Positions 27,780 to 36,935 of a stretch of 64,000 nt of DNA are shown here, piece by piece; the stretch's first letter is position 1, and the number at the start of each line of letters is the position of its first letter. The position numbers and the translations under genes are program-made. The stretch is from Gemmobacter sp. 24YEA27. GTDB taxonomy: Bacteria; Pseudomonadota; Alphaproteobacteria; Rhodobacterales; Rhodobacteraceae. The notes below the pieces were generated by a model, which made no database searches, was not told where the DNA came from, and was given only the letters and a program-made list of their open reading frames with translations. The DNA is taken from the NCBI RefSeq assembly GCF_030052995.1, contig NZ_JASJPW010000001.1, forward strand, positions 2,346,001 through 2,410,000, read 5' to 3'.

Positions 27780-28522
27780 TCAGGCAGCCGAAAGCGCGGC
27801 AACGATCGCGCCAAAATCTGACGCTTTCAGGCTCGCGCCACCGACCAGGGCACCATGAACATGCGGCACCGCAAAGATTTCGGCGGCGTTCGAGGGTTTG
27901 ACCGATCCACCATAGAGAAGCCGGATCGCGCCCGCCGCAGTGCCAAAGCGCGCATTCAGGGATCTGGAAATGAAATCATGCACTTCCGCAATCTGCTCAA
28001 GTGTAGGCACGCGGCCGGTGCCGATGGCCCAGACCGGCTCGTAGGCGATCACCGTATTGGCGCCTGTTGCACCATCCGGCACCGAACCTGCCAGCTGCGC
28101 GCCGATCACATCGAGGGTCCGCCCGGCATCGCGCTCGCCTTCTGTCTCGCCGAGGCAGATCACCGCAACGAGGCCTGCCTCGCGTGCCGCAAGTGCTTTT
28201 TGCGCCACCAGCTGATCGGTTTCCCCATGATCAGCACGGCGTTCGGAATGGCCGAGGATCACATAGGTGGCGCCGGCATCTTTCAGCATCGCGGCCGAGA
28301 TATCGCCGGTATGCGCGCCCGAGGCGTTCTGGTGGCAATCCTGGCCGCCGACCGAAAGCGCCGTATCCGACGCCAGCACCGCCAGGGGGCGAGCAGGGTT
28401 GCGGGCGGACAGATCAGCATCTCGCAGGCCGGATCGGAATGGAGCGCCAGCAAGGCGCGTATCTCGTCAAGCGAGGCCGAAACGCCGTTCATTTTCCAGT
28501 TGCCCGCCGCCAGTCTGCGCAT
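27780..28522 (-). CDS. tpiA: Triosephosphate isomerase, one apparent frameshift
   Basis: Interconverts dihydroxyacetone phosphate and glyceraldehyde 3-phosphate. The N-terminus [13 protein letters not shown] (active-site Asn and Lys) starts at ATG 28522 with GGGAGAGATCGA ahead of it. The rest contains ILGHSERR (catalytic His), [11 protein letters not shown] (catalytic Glu) and the phosphate loop [12 protein letters not shown]. Adding one base to the GGGGG run at 28385-28389 joins PPATLLAPL to [13 protein letters not shown] and yields 247 residues. As this is a central enzyme, an assembly error is more likely than a real lesion. Confidence 0.9.
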
Positions 28523-28665
28523 TCGATCTCTCCCTGTTACCGCTCCCATCTGGTCGCAAATTCAGGAGCGTCATGCAATGGGGGCATTGCGGAATGAGGC
28601 GCCAGACCGCCGGTCAACACTGCTGGCGCGCGGTCGTCGGACAAGGCAGATCAGGGCAGGCCTGA

Positions 28666-28710
28666 TCCGTGCAGGTCAGTTCCGTGCAGGTCAGTTCCGT
28701 GCAGGTCAGA
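28666..28710. repeat. Three tandem copies of a 15-bp unit at the sufA stop codon
   Basis: TCCGTGCAGGTCAGT occurs at 28666-28680 and 28681-28695 and with one change at 28696-28710. The third unit covers the sufA stop codon. It is a simple short tandem array, too short and unspaced to be a CRISPR. Confidence 0.85.
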
Positions 28711-29076
28711 TCCGGGACGGGGCCGTGGCCGGTTCGTTAAAGCGGATCGATTCGCCGCAGCCGCAGGCCTCGGACACGTTCGGATTGCGGAACACGAATT
28801 TTGATTCCAGCAGGCTGGTCTCGTAGTCGATGATGGTGCCGATCAGGAACATCTGCGCCATCGGCGCGATCAGCACCCGCGCGCCATCCTGTTCGACGAT
28901 CTCGTCCAGCGGGTTCACCTCTGCGACGTAATCCATTGTATATTCCATACCGGCACAGCCGCCCTTTTTCACGCCGATCCGCAAGCCCTGGCTGCCATCG
29001 CGCGCCATCAGGCGGGCGATCTGTTTCGCAGCGGGCGGGTAATGGAAACGGCGGCTTTGCCGGGGATGCCGAACAT
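28706..29076 (-). CDS. sufA: A-type iron-sulfur carrier (SufA/ErpA/IscA), one apparent frameshift
   Basis: Carries nascent Fe-S clusters to target proteins. The three conserved cysteines are in KGGCAGMEY and ACGCGESIRF. The N-terminus MFGIPGKAAVSIT begins at ATG 29076 in another frame. One G added at 29037-29039 joins it to AAKQIARLMARDGSQ, restoring 123 residues. It lies downstream of the SufT-like gene, separated by about 225 non-coding bases. I cannot tell SufA from other A-type carriers by sequence alone; the neighbour favours Suf. Confidence 0.82.
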
Positions 29077-29301
29077 GATGGAAATCCTTTGTCTGAGGTA
29101 AAGGTAATCCCGCAGGCGCTCTGCTTCAAGAGGGCTGCGCTGTCCTTGCTTTATGGGAGGCCCCTGTGATGCGCTCCGGTCCTGCTTTCGGCTGGTCGCA
29201 TCGCGATCCGCGCGGGTGCAGCGCCCGGTGCCGCGCGCAGCCGGGATCGCGGTCTGCGCGGCGGATGTGTTTCAGGGGAGAGGCGTCAGGGTGGTGGCCG
29301 T

Positions 29302-29715
29302 TTACATGAAGCCCAGCTCAAGGCGCGCCTCATCAGACATCATTTCCATGCCCCAGGGCGGATCAAAGGTCATCTCGACCTGCACCTCGCGCACGCCGGG
29401 CGTGGCCTCAACTGCCTCCTGCACCCAGCCGGGCATCTCGCCCGCTACAGGGCAGCCCGGCGCAGTCAGCGTCATCACAATCCGCACCGCATTCTCGTCA
29501 TCAATGGCGATGGTATAGACGAGGCCAAGATCGAAAATATTTACCGGAATCTCGGGGTCAAAGACCGTCCGACAGGCATCGGCGACAGCGTCATAGAGCG
29601 GGTGATCGACAGAAGAAGGCGCAATCAGTGGGGCGCCTTCGGCGGCGGTCTGATCGGCGGTCGAGGTGGTCATGTCCATCTGCGTGGTCCCGGTCCGGAA
29701 AACTTCTGCCATCAA
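29302..29715 (-). CDS. SUF-associated MIP18/DUF59 protein (SufT-like)
   Basis: The 137-residue product has a MIP18 (DUF59) domain: VFDPEIPVNIFDLGLVYTI is the hallmark strand-loop, and MTLTAPGCPVAGEMP carries the conserved cysteine. Such proteins help maturation of Fe-S proteins and in alphaproteobacteria usually end the suf operon before sufA. The core sufBCDSE genes are not upstream here, so only the tail of the set is in this region. The N-terminal 35 residues are low-complexity; ATG 29715 or 29712 may be used. Confidence 0.82.
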   Translation of the reverse strand: MMAEVFRTGTTQMDMTTSTADQTAAEGAPLIAPSSVDHPLYDAVADACRTVFDPEIPVNIFDLGLVYTIAIDDENAVRIVMTLTAPGCPVAGEMPGWVQEAVEATPGVREVQVEMTFDPPWGMEMMSDEARLELGFM

Positions 29716-30058
29716 TATAGGGATTGCGTGCCCAAGGTCCAGATCCGGTGGGCCGTTTCCTCTCCGGGTGGCCGCGCGGCGAGGCGCGCACCCTTCTTCG
29801 CGCTAATGGGGTGCCCGCTTCAAAGATATACCGCGCGCAGTGCGGCACCCCGGATATTGTCCCTAAAGGAACAGGCCTCGCACCATTGCGGGCCGTGCTG
29901 AAAAAAAATGCGGCCGCCACCGCAAGGAAGCAGCCGCTGCTTTCAACACCTGTTCAGGGCGGGGAAACTGACGGTGGCGCTCCGTCGCCAGGAAAGAGCT
30001 ATGTGGCTCCGGAGTTCCGTATGTCCGGTTCCGTGTCTTCGCGTCTTAGTCGCACGGA
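29716..30058. other. Non-coding stretch between sufT-like gene and ssb
   Basis: These 343 bases hold the ssb terminator (about 29901-29937) and presumably the sufT-like promoter. I see no convincing ORF. A GGAAGCAGCC string at 29926-29935 looks like part of the SRP RNA signature but belongs to the terminator stem. Confidence 0.5.
29901..29937 (-). terminator. Rho-independent terminator of ssb
   Basis: On the minus strand GCGGCTGC (29937-29930) pairs with GCGGCCGC (29917-29910), one T-G pair included. The RNA then runs into eight or more U (29908-29901). It lies about 120 bases after the ssb stop. Confidence 0.82.
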
Positions 30059-30646
30059 TCAGAACGGGATTTCGTCATCCATATCGGAATTGCCACCCGA
30101 AGGGCCGCCATAGCCGCCCCGGCCACCGCCGGAACTGCCGCCCTGGCCACCACCACCCTGGCCACCGCCGCCCTGGGCGCCACCGCCATAGCCACCGCCA
30201 CCGCCGCCATAGCCGCCGCCCTGGCCGCCGTAATCATCGCCATAGCCGCCCTGCGCGCCGCCGCCGCCACCCGCGCCGCCGCCCTGGCTGTCACCGCGAC
30301 CGCCCAGCAGCGTCAGATTGCCCGAGAAGGGCCGCAGTACAACCTCGGTCGAATAGCGGTCCTGGCCGGACTGGTCCTGCCATTTGCGGGTCTCCAGCGC
30401 GCCCTCGATATAGACGGTCGAGCCCTTGCGCAGATATTGTTCGGCGATCTTTGCAAGCGGTTCCGAGAAGATCGCGACCGAATGCCATTCGGTGCGTTCC
30501 TTGCGCTCGCCCGTGTTGCGGTCGCGCCAGGTTTCGGAGGTTGCGATCCGCAGGTTGCAGACCTTGCCGCCATTGGGAAAGCTGCGCACCTCGGGGTCGC
30601 GGCCGAGATTGCCGATGATGATGACCTTGTTGACCGATCCGGCCAT
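30059..30646 (-). CDS. ssb: Single-stranded DNA-binding protein
   Basis: Coats single-stranded DNA in replication and repair. The 195-residue product has the OB-fold ([41 protein letters not shown]) in about residues 1-112. A glycine-rich linker with repeated GGGYGG/QGG units covers about 117-185, and the acidic interaction tip MDDEIPF is at the C-terminus. The linker is long even for alphaproteobacteria. ATG 30646 is the family start. Confidence 0.95.
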   Translation of the reverse strand: MAGSVNKVIIIGNLGRDPEVRSFPNGGKVCNLRIATSETWRDRNTGERKERTEWHSVAIFSEPLAKIAEQYLRKGSTVYIEGALETRKWQDQSGQDRYSTEVVLRPFSGNLTLLGGRGDSQGGGAGGGGGAQGGYGDDYGGQGGGYGGGGGGYGGGAQGGGGQGGGGQGGSSGGGRGGYGGPSGGNSDMDDEIPF

Positions 30647-30963
30647 ATGCGCCTCCGCTTTGCTGGCTGAGTGACCCCTGAACCTGATGCGGGATCAGGG
30701 TTACTATTGTGTTGACGCCCGTATCTAAAGACAGCCGCGCGGCCTCGCAACCGCGCAATGGCGCCGCTGGCTCCGGAAGCAGGGCCAAGGCGGCGGTTGC
30801 CCCGGCAGGGCTTGCGGCCCTGATCCTGATTTTTGGCCTGGATCCCGGGCGAATCGCAGCAGTTCTGCCCCGGATCGGCGGGGACTTGCCGGTTTGCCCA
30901 GCGGGGGCGGGGATTCCCCGCTGGCCGGATCGGCCCGTCGCGGCTATAGTCGCGCCGGATTAG
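30647..30963. other. Divergent non-coding region between ssb and the lytic transglycosylase gene
   Basis: These 317 bases must contain the ssb promoter and the promoter of the plus-strand transglycosylase gene. A direct GAAC-N7-GAAC type SOS box, as used by Rhodobacter LexA, was looked for and not found. No ORF with ordinary composition is visible. Confidence 0.45.
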
Positions 30964-31626
30964 GTGACTGTGGACGGCTTTCAGATGACCCTTCGGCTGA
31001 GTTTCCGGTTCCGGACAGCGCTGGTGCTGAGTGTTTCTTTTGCGATCGCAACGGGTGGGTTTACCGGCACTGTCGCCGCGGAACCGCTGAAACTCCATGG
31101 CTCCAGCAAGTCGCGCAATGCGGTGTTCGAATCGCAGACCGCATTGCTGGATGGCAAGCTTGCGAAGCAATATTCGGGCTCGGTCAAACTCACGCCGAAC
31201 CATAAGGCGGGTAAGGATGGCGAGGTCGCCTCGGCCGAGGCAGTCCCGCGCTATAGTGGCCGCTACAAGGGCGAGCATCTCGAACATGCGAAGACCGTGG
31301 CCCGCAAACATGGTGTGCCGGAGGATCTGTTCCTGCGGCTCGTTCAGCAGGAAAGCGGCTGGAATGCCCGCGCGGTCAGCCATAAGGGCGCCACCGGCCT
31401 TGCGCAGCTGATGCCGGGAACGGCAAAGCTGCTTGGTGTCGATATTGACGACCCGAAACAAAATCTCGAAGGCGGCGCGCGCTATCTCAAGATGATGCAC
31501 GCGAAATTCGGCTCATGGAAGCTGGCGCTTGCCGCCTATAATGCCGGCCCGGCGGCGGTTGAAAAGCATGGCGGCGTGCCGCCCTTTGCCGAAACCAAAG
31601 CCTATGTGAAGGCGATTCTCGGCTGA
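30964..31626 (+). CDS. Periplasmic lytic murein transglycosylase (SLT family)
   Basis: Cleaves peptidoglycan glycan strands. The 220-residue product has an N-terminal export signal ([17 protein letters not shown], then AEPLK), a linker to about residue 95, and a C-terminal SLT domain. The catalytic Glu lies in [15 protein letters not shown], followed by [17 protein letters not shown] and [18 protein letters not shown]. The start could be the ATG at 30964 or the in-frame ATG 21 bases later (MTLRLSFRF), which gives a more typical signal peptide. Confidence 0.88.
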   Translation: MTVDGFQMTLRLSFRFRTALVLSVSFAIATGGFTGTVAAEPLKLHGSSKSRNAVFESQTALLDGKLAKQYSGSVKLTPNHKAGKDGEVASAEAVPRYSGRYKGEHLEHAKTVARKHGVPEDLFLRLVQQESGWNARAVSHKGATGLAQLMPGTAKLLGVDIDDPKQNLEGGARYLKMMHAKFGSWKLALAAYNAGPAAVEKHGGVPPFAETKAYVKAILG

Positions 31627-31864
31627 TCCCGGCAAGGCTCAGGACGCAGGCGCGGTTGCCGCAGCGCAGAGGCGGTCTCTGCGGCACAGGGACTGCCATT
31701 GTCTCCTCCTTGTCACGACGGAAAATTTCGCCTGCGGCGTTTACACAACAGGCTTTTAAACACTGGCAAAATTGCGCTTTCCAGGGCAAAAGACTGCAGA
31801 GCCGGCGTTGCTTTCGGGTGGCGTTGCAGGCATTCAGATACAGAACTAAACCGCAGGGTTCAGA

Positions 31865-32518
31865 ATGAGCGACTTCGCATCCCTCCGCATGACGATGGTG
31901 GACACCCAGATCCGGCCTTCCGACGTCACCAGGTTCCCCATTATTGATGCGATGCTGCATGTTCCGCGTGAGAATTATGTGCCGCCGTCGAAACGGGATG
32001 CCGCCTATATCGGCGCCAATCTCGACCTCGGCAGCGGTCGCGCTTTGCTCGATCCGCGCACCTTCGCCAAAATGATCGAGACGCTGGATATCCTGCCTTC
32101 GGATCTCGTGCTCGATATCGGGGCGGGATTTGGCTATTCGACGGCGCTGCTGGCACGGCTGGCGCAGACGGTGGTGGCGCTTGAGGAAGACGAGGCCATG
32201 GCGGAGGAGGCCGGGCGCATTCTGGCCGCCGATGGCGTTGATAATGCCGTTGTGGTCAAGGGCAGCCTGACCGGCGGCGCGGCGAAATACGCGCCTTATG
32301 ATGCGATCGTCGTCGGGGGCGGTATCGAAGAGCTGCCCGAGGCGATTGCCTCTCAGCTGAAAGAAGGTGGCCGCATCGTTGCCGTGGTGATGACCGGCGC
32401 GCTTGGAACCGTGAAATACGGGCTCAAGACCGATGGCCGCATCGACTGGCGCTATGCCTTCAACGCCTCCGCTCCGGTCCTGCCGGGATTTGCCAAAGAA
32501 AAGACTTTCACGCTTTGA
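31865..32518 (+). CDS. pcm: Protein-L-isoaspartate O-methyltransferase family protein
   Basis: SAM-dependent methyltransferase of the PCMT family, repairing isoaspartyl residues. The 217-residue product shows MVDTQIRPSDVTRFPIIDAM, LVLDIGAGFGYSTALLARLA (SAM motif I) and a post-motif VGGGIEELPEAIASQL. In alphaproteobacteria this gene commonly precedes tolC, as here with about 97 bases between. That divergent subgroup may not have classical isoaspartyl activity, so the enzymatic assignment is by family only. Confidence 0.85.
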   Translation: MSDFASLRMTMVDTQIRPSDVTRFPIIDAMLHVPRENYVPPSKRDAAYIGANLDLGSGRALLDPRTFAKMIETLDILPSDLVLDIGAGFGYSTALLARLAQTVVALEEDEAMAEEAGRILAADGVDNAVVVKGSLTGGAAKYAPYDAIVVGGGIEELPEAIASQLKEGGRIVAVVMTGALGTVKYGLKTDGRIDWRYAFNASAPVLPGFAKEKTFTL

Positions 32519-32615
32519 CGGGCCGCCACCGAGAGACGGGCACCCTCTGACAGGTTGAACGGAATAGTGCCCTGGGCCCTGGCCCGGGACTTGCGAGCAG
32601 ACAGGACAGAACAAG

Positions 32616-34052
32616 ATGCGCAACTGGCTCAAGGTGATGACGATCAGCATGGCGGCAGCAGTGGTTGCGCTGCCGGCAAGGGCCGAGACCCTGGCCGATG
32701 CGCTGATCGCGGCCTATCGCAATTCGAACCTTATGCAGCAAAACCAGGCGGTGCTGCGCGCCGCCGATGAGGATGCCGCGATTGCCATGTCTGCGCTGCG
32801 TCCGGTTGTGGCCTATGCGGTGCGCGCCGGGTCAAGCTATTCCCATACGGAAGGCTTTGGCCCCAGCGGCTTTCTGGGCACGGGACCGGTTATTCCCACG
32901 TCAAGCTGGTCGAAGAATTTCAACGCGACCTTTGAGCTCAGCGTTTCGCTGACGCTGATGGATTTCGGCCGCCGCGCCATCGCGCTGGAAATCGCGCGTG
33001 AAAACGTTATGGCGACGCGCCAGGCGCTGGTTTCGGTTGAACAGGATGTGCTGTTGGCGGCGGTGCGGGCCTATGTGCAGGTGCGTCTCCAGCTTGAGAT
33101 CGTGGCGCTGCGCCAGTCGAATCTGCGGCTGATCACCCAGGAACTGCGCGCGGCCCAGGACCGGTTCGAAGTGGGCGAGATCACCCGCACCGATGTCTCG
33201 ATTGCCGAAGCCGCCCTGGCGGCCTCGCGCGCCAATCTGGCGGCAGCCGAGGGCGATCTGAAAGTCGCCCGCGAGACTTACAAAGCCGCGACCGGCGCCT
33301 ATCCGGGCACGCTTGCGCCGCTGCCGAAAAGCCCCGCGATCGGCAAGTCGATGGAGGAAGCGCGCCGCGTCGCCGTCAGCACCCATCCGACGATCCGCCA
33401 GTCGCAGCACACGGTCAAGGCGTCGGATCTGAACGTCTCTCTGGCAGAAGCCGCGATGAAACCGGTGCTTGGCCTTTCGGCCGGGATCACCGGCAGCCGC
33501 ACCGAAGCCGATGGGCTGCTGCGCGATTCCGATACTCTCGGCGGCAGCGTTGGTCTCAATCTGAGCCAGACAATCTATGCCGGCGGCGAGTATTCGGCGC
33601 GCTATCGCAAGGCGGTCGCACAGAAGGAAGGCGCGCGCGCCGGCCTGCACCAGACGGTGGTGATCATCGAGCAGAATGTCGGCACGCTCTGGGCGATGCT
33701 TGAGGTCTATAATGCCTCGATCGAAGCCTCGCGTCAGCAGATCGTGGCGGCTCAGGCGGCGTTTGACGGGGTGCGCGAAGAGGCGGCTCTGGGCGCGCGG
33801 ACCACGCTTGATGTGCTGGATGCCGAGCAGGATCTGCTGAACGCCCGCGCCTCGCGGCTCGAATCCGAGGCGAACCGGTATTACGCGGTCTATCAGATCC
33901 TTGCGGGCATGGGGCTTCTGACGGTCGAACATCTCAATCTCGGGATCCCGACCTATGACCCGGCGGCCTATTACAACGCGGTGAGAAATGCACCGACCAC
34001 CTCGGTTCAGGGCAAGAAGCTCGACCGGATCCTGAAGCGCGGCAATAACTGA
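32616..34052 (+). CDS. tolC: TolC-family outer-membrane efflux channel
   Basis: Trimeric outer-membrane exit duct for type I secretion and RND or ABC efflux. The 478-residue product starts with a signal peptide (MRNWLKVMTISMAAAVVALPARA). Two repeats of the OEP domain follow, including DFGRRAIALEIARENVMATRQ, DRFEVGEITRTDVSIAEAAL and the second-repeat equivalent GARTTLDVLDAEQDLLNA. Length is normal. It is downstream of pcm and upstream of a PopZ-like gene, the usual order in this class. Confidence 0.93.
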   Translation: MRNWLKVMTISMAAAVVALPARAETLADALIAAYRNSNLMQQNQAVLRAADEDAAIAMSALRPVVAYAVRAGSSYSHTEGFGPSGFLGTGPVIPTSSWSKNFNATFELSVSLTLMDFGRRAIALEIARENVMATRQALVSVEQDVLLAAVRAYVQVRLQLEIVALRQSNLRLITQELRAAQDRFEVGEITRTDVSIAEAALAASRANLAAAEGDLKVARETYKAATGAYPGTLAPLPKSPAIGKSMEEARRVAVSTHPTIRQSQHTVKASDLNVSLAEAAMKPVLGLSAGITGSRTEADGLLRDSDTLGGSVGLNLSQTIYAGGEYSARYRKAVAQKEGARAGLHQTVVIIEQNVGTLWAMLEVYNASIEASRQQIVAAQAAFDGVREEAALGARTTLDVLDAEQDLLNARASRLESEANRYYAVYQILAGMGLLTVEHLNLGIPTYDPAAYYNAVRNAPTTSVQGKKLDRILKRGNN

Positions 34053-34260
34053 GCCACCGCAACTGAGCCACGGCGCCCGAAAGGGCTGCCGGGAACAGTC
34101 AGGGGAAGTTCAGCTGAAATATTGCGGGCCGGAATGCGCAAGGCGTTCCGGCCTTTTGCATATCCGCCGCTCCGGGTTGCGATCTCGCGGCCTTCCTTGT
34201 CTGCGGGCCAAACTGGCAGTAGACTGATCGCCAAGAAAAGTCAGTGACGGGCAGGGCAAC

Positions 34261-35187
34261 ATGTCGGAACCACTTACATCGCATGAGATCGAGGATGTTC
34301 TGTCCTCGATTCGTCGTCTGGTATCCGCAGATCTGCGACCGACCGTGAAGCCGCCTGAAAGTACTGGCCCGGCTGAAAAGCTCTTGCTGACCCCCTCGTT
34401 GCGTATTGTCGAGGCCCAGGTGACACCGGTCGTTGCGAAGGCCCTCTCAGCCGCGCCAGTCGCAGCCTCGGTGCCGGTGACAGCCAGCCAGGAGGTCGCG
34501 GCAATACCCGACCCTGACGCTGACGACAGCGAGGCGCCGATGGCGGTGGTCGGCGATGAAGAGATCCTCGTTTTCTTTGGCGAGGCGGCGCCGCTCGGGC
34601 GATCCTATGGCGGTGAGGACTATGATGATGCCGGCCTGTCTGAGGGCGGCACGGGGTTGAGGGTGGTGCTCGACAGCCGTCCGGCGCTGACGGATGATCC
34701 CGAACCAACCGCAGCAGACGGTGTGCTGAGGCTTGAGCAGCCGATCCCGGCCAGGGTCGCCACCATTCCCGAAGTGGATTGGGGCCAGGGCAGCGACGCC
34801 TGGGATGGATCATTGGCGCCGGCGGCCCGGTCGCCCGCGCCACAGCCGCGCCGCGAAACCTCGGACGAGCCGCTGGCCAGGGCCTGGGCAGACCGTGCCG
34901 AGGCCCGGATCAGAGAAGAGCTTACCCAGCCCGAAGCAGCCCCGCGATTTGCGGCTGCGGCAGAGGCCCGGCCCCCTGTCGTTGCGGTCTCGTCAGATGA
35001 CCTGACGCAGGATGACGACAGTGACGCAGATGAAGCCTGGATTGACGAAGAAACGCTGCGCGACCTCGTCACGGACATCATCCGCAAGGAACTCGCCGGC
35101 ACGCTCGGAGAGCGGATCACCCGCAATGTGCGCAAATTGGTGCGGCTGGAAGTCAACCGCGCGCTGTCGACCCGGGATTTTGAATAA
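34261..35187 (+). CDS. PopZ-like (DUF2497) polar-organising protein
   Basis: The 308-residue product has the PopZ layout: a short N-terminal helix (TSHEIEDVLSSIRRLVSADL), a long acidic and proline-rich disordered middle (about 35-260) and a C-terminal helical oligomerisation region (EETLRDLVTDIIRKELAGTL, ITRNVRKLVRLEVNRAL). PopZ in Caulobacter forms polar hubs that anchor chromosomes; in Rhodobacterales the role is less clear. It follows tolC, a position usual for DUF2497 genes. A terminator follows at 35231. Start ATG 34261 follows GGGCAGGGCAAC. Confidence 0.7.
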   Translation: MSEPLTSHEIEDVLSSIRRLVSADLRPTVKPPESTGPAEKLLLTPSLRIVEAQVTPVVAKALSAAPVAASVPVTASQEVAAIPDPDADDSEAPMAVVGDEEILVFFGEAAPLGRSYGGEDYDDAGLSEGGTGLRVVLDSRPALTDDPEPTAADGVLRLEQPIPARVATIPEVDWGQGSDAWDGSLAPAARSPAPQPRRETSDEPLARAWADRAEARIREELTQPEAAPRFAAAAEARPPVVAVSSDDLTQDDDSDADEAWIDEETLRDLVTDIIRKELAGTLGERITRNVRKLVRLEVNRALSTRDFE

Positions 35188-35228
35188 CACGCTCTGAATC
35201 CGCCGCAGCGACCACAGATGGTTGAAAA

Positions 35229-35258
35229 CAAAAAGCGCCCCGCAAGGGCGCTTTTTGT
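35229..35258. terminator. Bidirectional terminator between the PopZ-like and DUF6280 genes
   Basis: AAAAGCGCCC (35231-35240) pairs with GGGCGCTTTT (35246-35255) around CGCAA, followed by TG. The A-rich left flank makes it work on both strands. Confidence 0.88.
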
Positions 35259-35304
35259 TTCAGGTCTGTCTTTACGGGATTGTTCCGGGGCAGAGACGCC
35301 TTGA

Positions 35305-35631
35305 TCAGGCCGCTTCGGCCTGATCCGCTTCGAGGGCCGCACGGCGTTCGGATTCTTCGCGGCTGAGCGCGACCGAGGTGCGGATCCCTTTGGCGACGAA
35401 TTCCATCAGCCCTTTGACGACGCGTTCATTCGGGTCGATACCCGCACAGGACAGCACTTCACGTCCGTCACGCGACCGCGCCCAGCGGGCGATCTGTTCC
35501 GGGCCATTGCCATATTTCTTGTCATCGGCAATGGCATCATCCAGAGCCGCAAGAACAACAGCGGCAAAAAGCTTACGAGCGCGCTGACCCTGCTCGAAAT
35601 TGAAAGCCGTACTATCGATTGAATCGAGCAT
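35305..35631 (-). CDS. DUF6280-type small acidic protein
   Basis: The 108-residue product (MLDSIDSTAFNFEQGQRARK, then LAALDDAIADDKKYGNGPEQ, then WARSRDGREVLSCAGIDP) matches a small family I know only from Rhodobacterales. It has no signal, membrane segment or recognised motif and one cysteine. I chose the ATG at 35631 because AAGGA lies 8 bases upstream; the ATG at 35640 overlaps that site. Function unknown. Confidence 0.75.
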   Translation of the reverse strand: MLDSIDSTAFNFEQGQRARKLFAAVVLAALDDAIADDKKYGNGPEQIARWARSRDGREVLSCAGIDPNERVVKGLMEFVAKGIRTSVALSREESERRAALEADQAEAA

Positions 35632-35640
35632 CACGCACAT

Positions 35641-36029
35641 CCTTGGTCGTTTTTTGATCTTGCCTGGCCGCCTGCCGCTTGTAACGCCTTGATTACGATT
35701 CGGGCAGCCCTGTTTGGAATGCCCGTCATGCGAAATACGCATAGCTAAGAACAATGGCCACATAATCTGGGTGTCAGGCAGGGGGGCACCGCCGAAATAT
35801 GGGCTTTGGGAGAAATTTTTCAAGCGCAGGCCGCAATCACCCCGCAGGTTTCAGCGGAATATCGGCTTGCCGTTGACAGAAAAAAATGTCTCCGCCCGAT
35901 TTCCGGGCAGAGGTCTGCGCGAAAACTGGTCGATTCTGCAATCACAGGCCGAAACCGGCGGTGGGGCCGGCTGACCATCCGCGCGTAAAATCATCTGAAG
36001 CGCCGGTTTTCAGCCTGACGCCTTACGGC
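35641..36029. other. Non-coding stretch between DUF6280 gene and ygfZ
   Basis: About 390 bases with no supported gene. It contains AT-richer patches around 35640-35760 that should hold the DUF6280 promoter. I see no tRNA, terminator or repeat in it. Confidence 0.45.
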
Positions 36030-36857
36030 TCAGCTTTCGGCGCGCAGCTTTGCAGACCCGGCGCTCAGCTCGCCTGCCATCCGGTCGAACCGCATATAGG
36101 CCAGGGCCTTGCCTTCCGCCGAAGTGCCAATCTGGCCGGCCTCGCGCCCGTCAGGAAGCGTGATCGGTGTGCCGGGGGCGGCCTCGCCCTCGACCTGGAG
36201 CCGCACGAGGCCCTTGCGCAGCTCGGTCTTGTGTTTCATCCGCGCGGTGACCTCCTGGCCAACATAGCAGCCCTTGCGGAAATCGACGCCATGCAGCCGC
36301 TCAAAGGCCTGTTCCAGAATGAAGGTCTCATTCGGGCGCAGCTCATTGGGATATTCCGGAATGAGATGCGCAAGGCGGATCGCGTTCCAGTCTGTCAGGT
36401 CCGGGGTTGCAGGGGCCGGGGCCTCAGCTTCCGGCGTGGTCGGTGCCTGTGACAGGGCGGCGTCGCTGTAAAGCCGCCAGCCAAGCGCCGCGTGGCGCGG
36501 ATCTGCCAGCGCAGCTTCCGGCGCGCTGCTGGTTCCCCGCGACAGGGCCAGATCGCTTTCGCCGATCGTCACCACCGCACGCAGTTTGTAAAGCGTCAGC
36601 AGCCGCTGCACCTGCGGTGCCAGCTCTGCGTCGATATCGAGGAAGATCAGCCCTTCGGGGTCTTCTTTGCGGCGAACCAGAAAGAAATCGGCGATATATT
36701 TTCCCTGCGGCGTCAGCAGCGCGGCCCAGACGAGGCCCGGCCCTTTCTGCAATGGCAAGACATCGTTGGTCACCAGACCCTGGAGGAAGGGAACCGCGTC
36801 CTTACCCTCAATCCGCAGGATTTTGCGGGGGCGCTGTGCAACGGCGGTCTCGGTCAT
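36030..36857 (-). CDS. ygfZ: Folate-binding Fe-S maturation protein YgfZ (GcvT-like)
   Basis: Tetrahydrofolate-dependent helper for repair or assembly of [4Fe-4S] enzymes. The diagnostic motif KGCYVGQEVTARMKHK (with the conserved cysteine) is in the C-terminal half. The N-terminal part has VPFLQGLVTNDV, typical of the GcvT fold. The length of about 275 residues fits the alphaproteobacterial form. ATG 36857 (MTETAVAQRPRK) is chosen over an upstream TTG at 36893. It precedes nothing on the same strand within 380 bases. Confidence 0.88.
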   Translation of the reverse strand: MTETAVAQRPRKILRIEGKDAVPFLQGLVTNDVLPLQKGPGLVWAALLTPQGKYIADFFLVRRKEDPEGLIFLDIDAELAPQVQRLLTLYKLRAVVTIGESDLALSRGTSSAPEAALADPRHAALGWRLYSDAALSQAPTTPEAEAPAPATPDLTDWNAIRLAHLIPEYPNELRPNETFILEQAFERLHGVDFRKGCYVGQEVTARMKHKTELRKGLVRLQVEGEAAPGTPITLPDGREAGQIGTSAEGKALAYMRFDRMAGELSAGSAKLRAES

Positions 36858-36935
36858 GATCTGTTCCGGTTTCTCTGGTCGCTCTGGGGTCAATATGGGG
36901 CTTGCGGGCTGGCGCGGAAAGGGCGCGGGCGCCGG

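Noticed and set aside
28666..28710. Short direct repeats considered as a CRISPR remnant
   Set aside because: Units of 15 bp abut with no spacers, and no cas genes are in the window.
29922..29937. GGAAGCAGCC string resembling the SRP (4.5S) RNA signature
   Set aside because: The partner CAGG strand of the SRP helix is absent, and the bases are fully explained as one arm of the ssb terminator with a T-run on the minus strand.
30647..30963. SOS (LexA) operator in front of ssb
   Set aside because: A GAAC appears near 30675 but the second half-site at the required 7-base spacing is missing.
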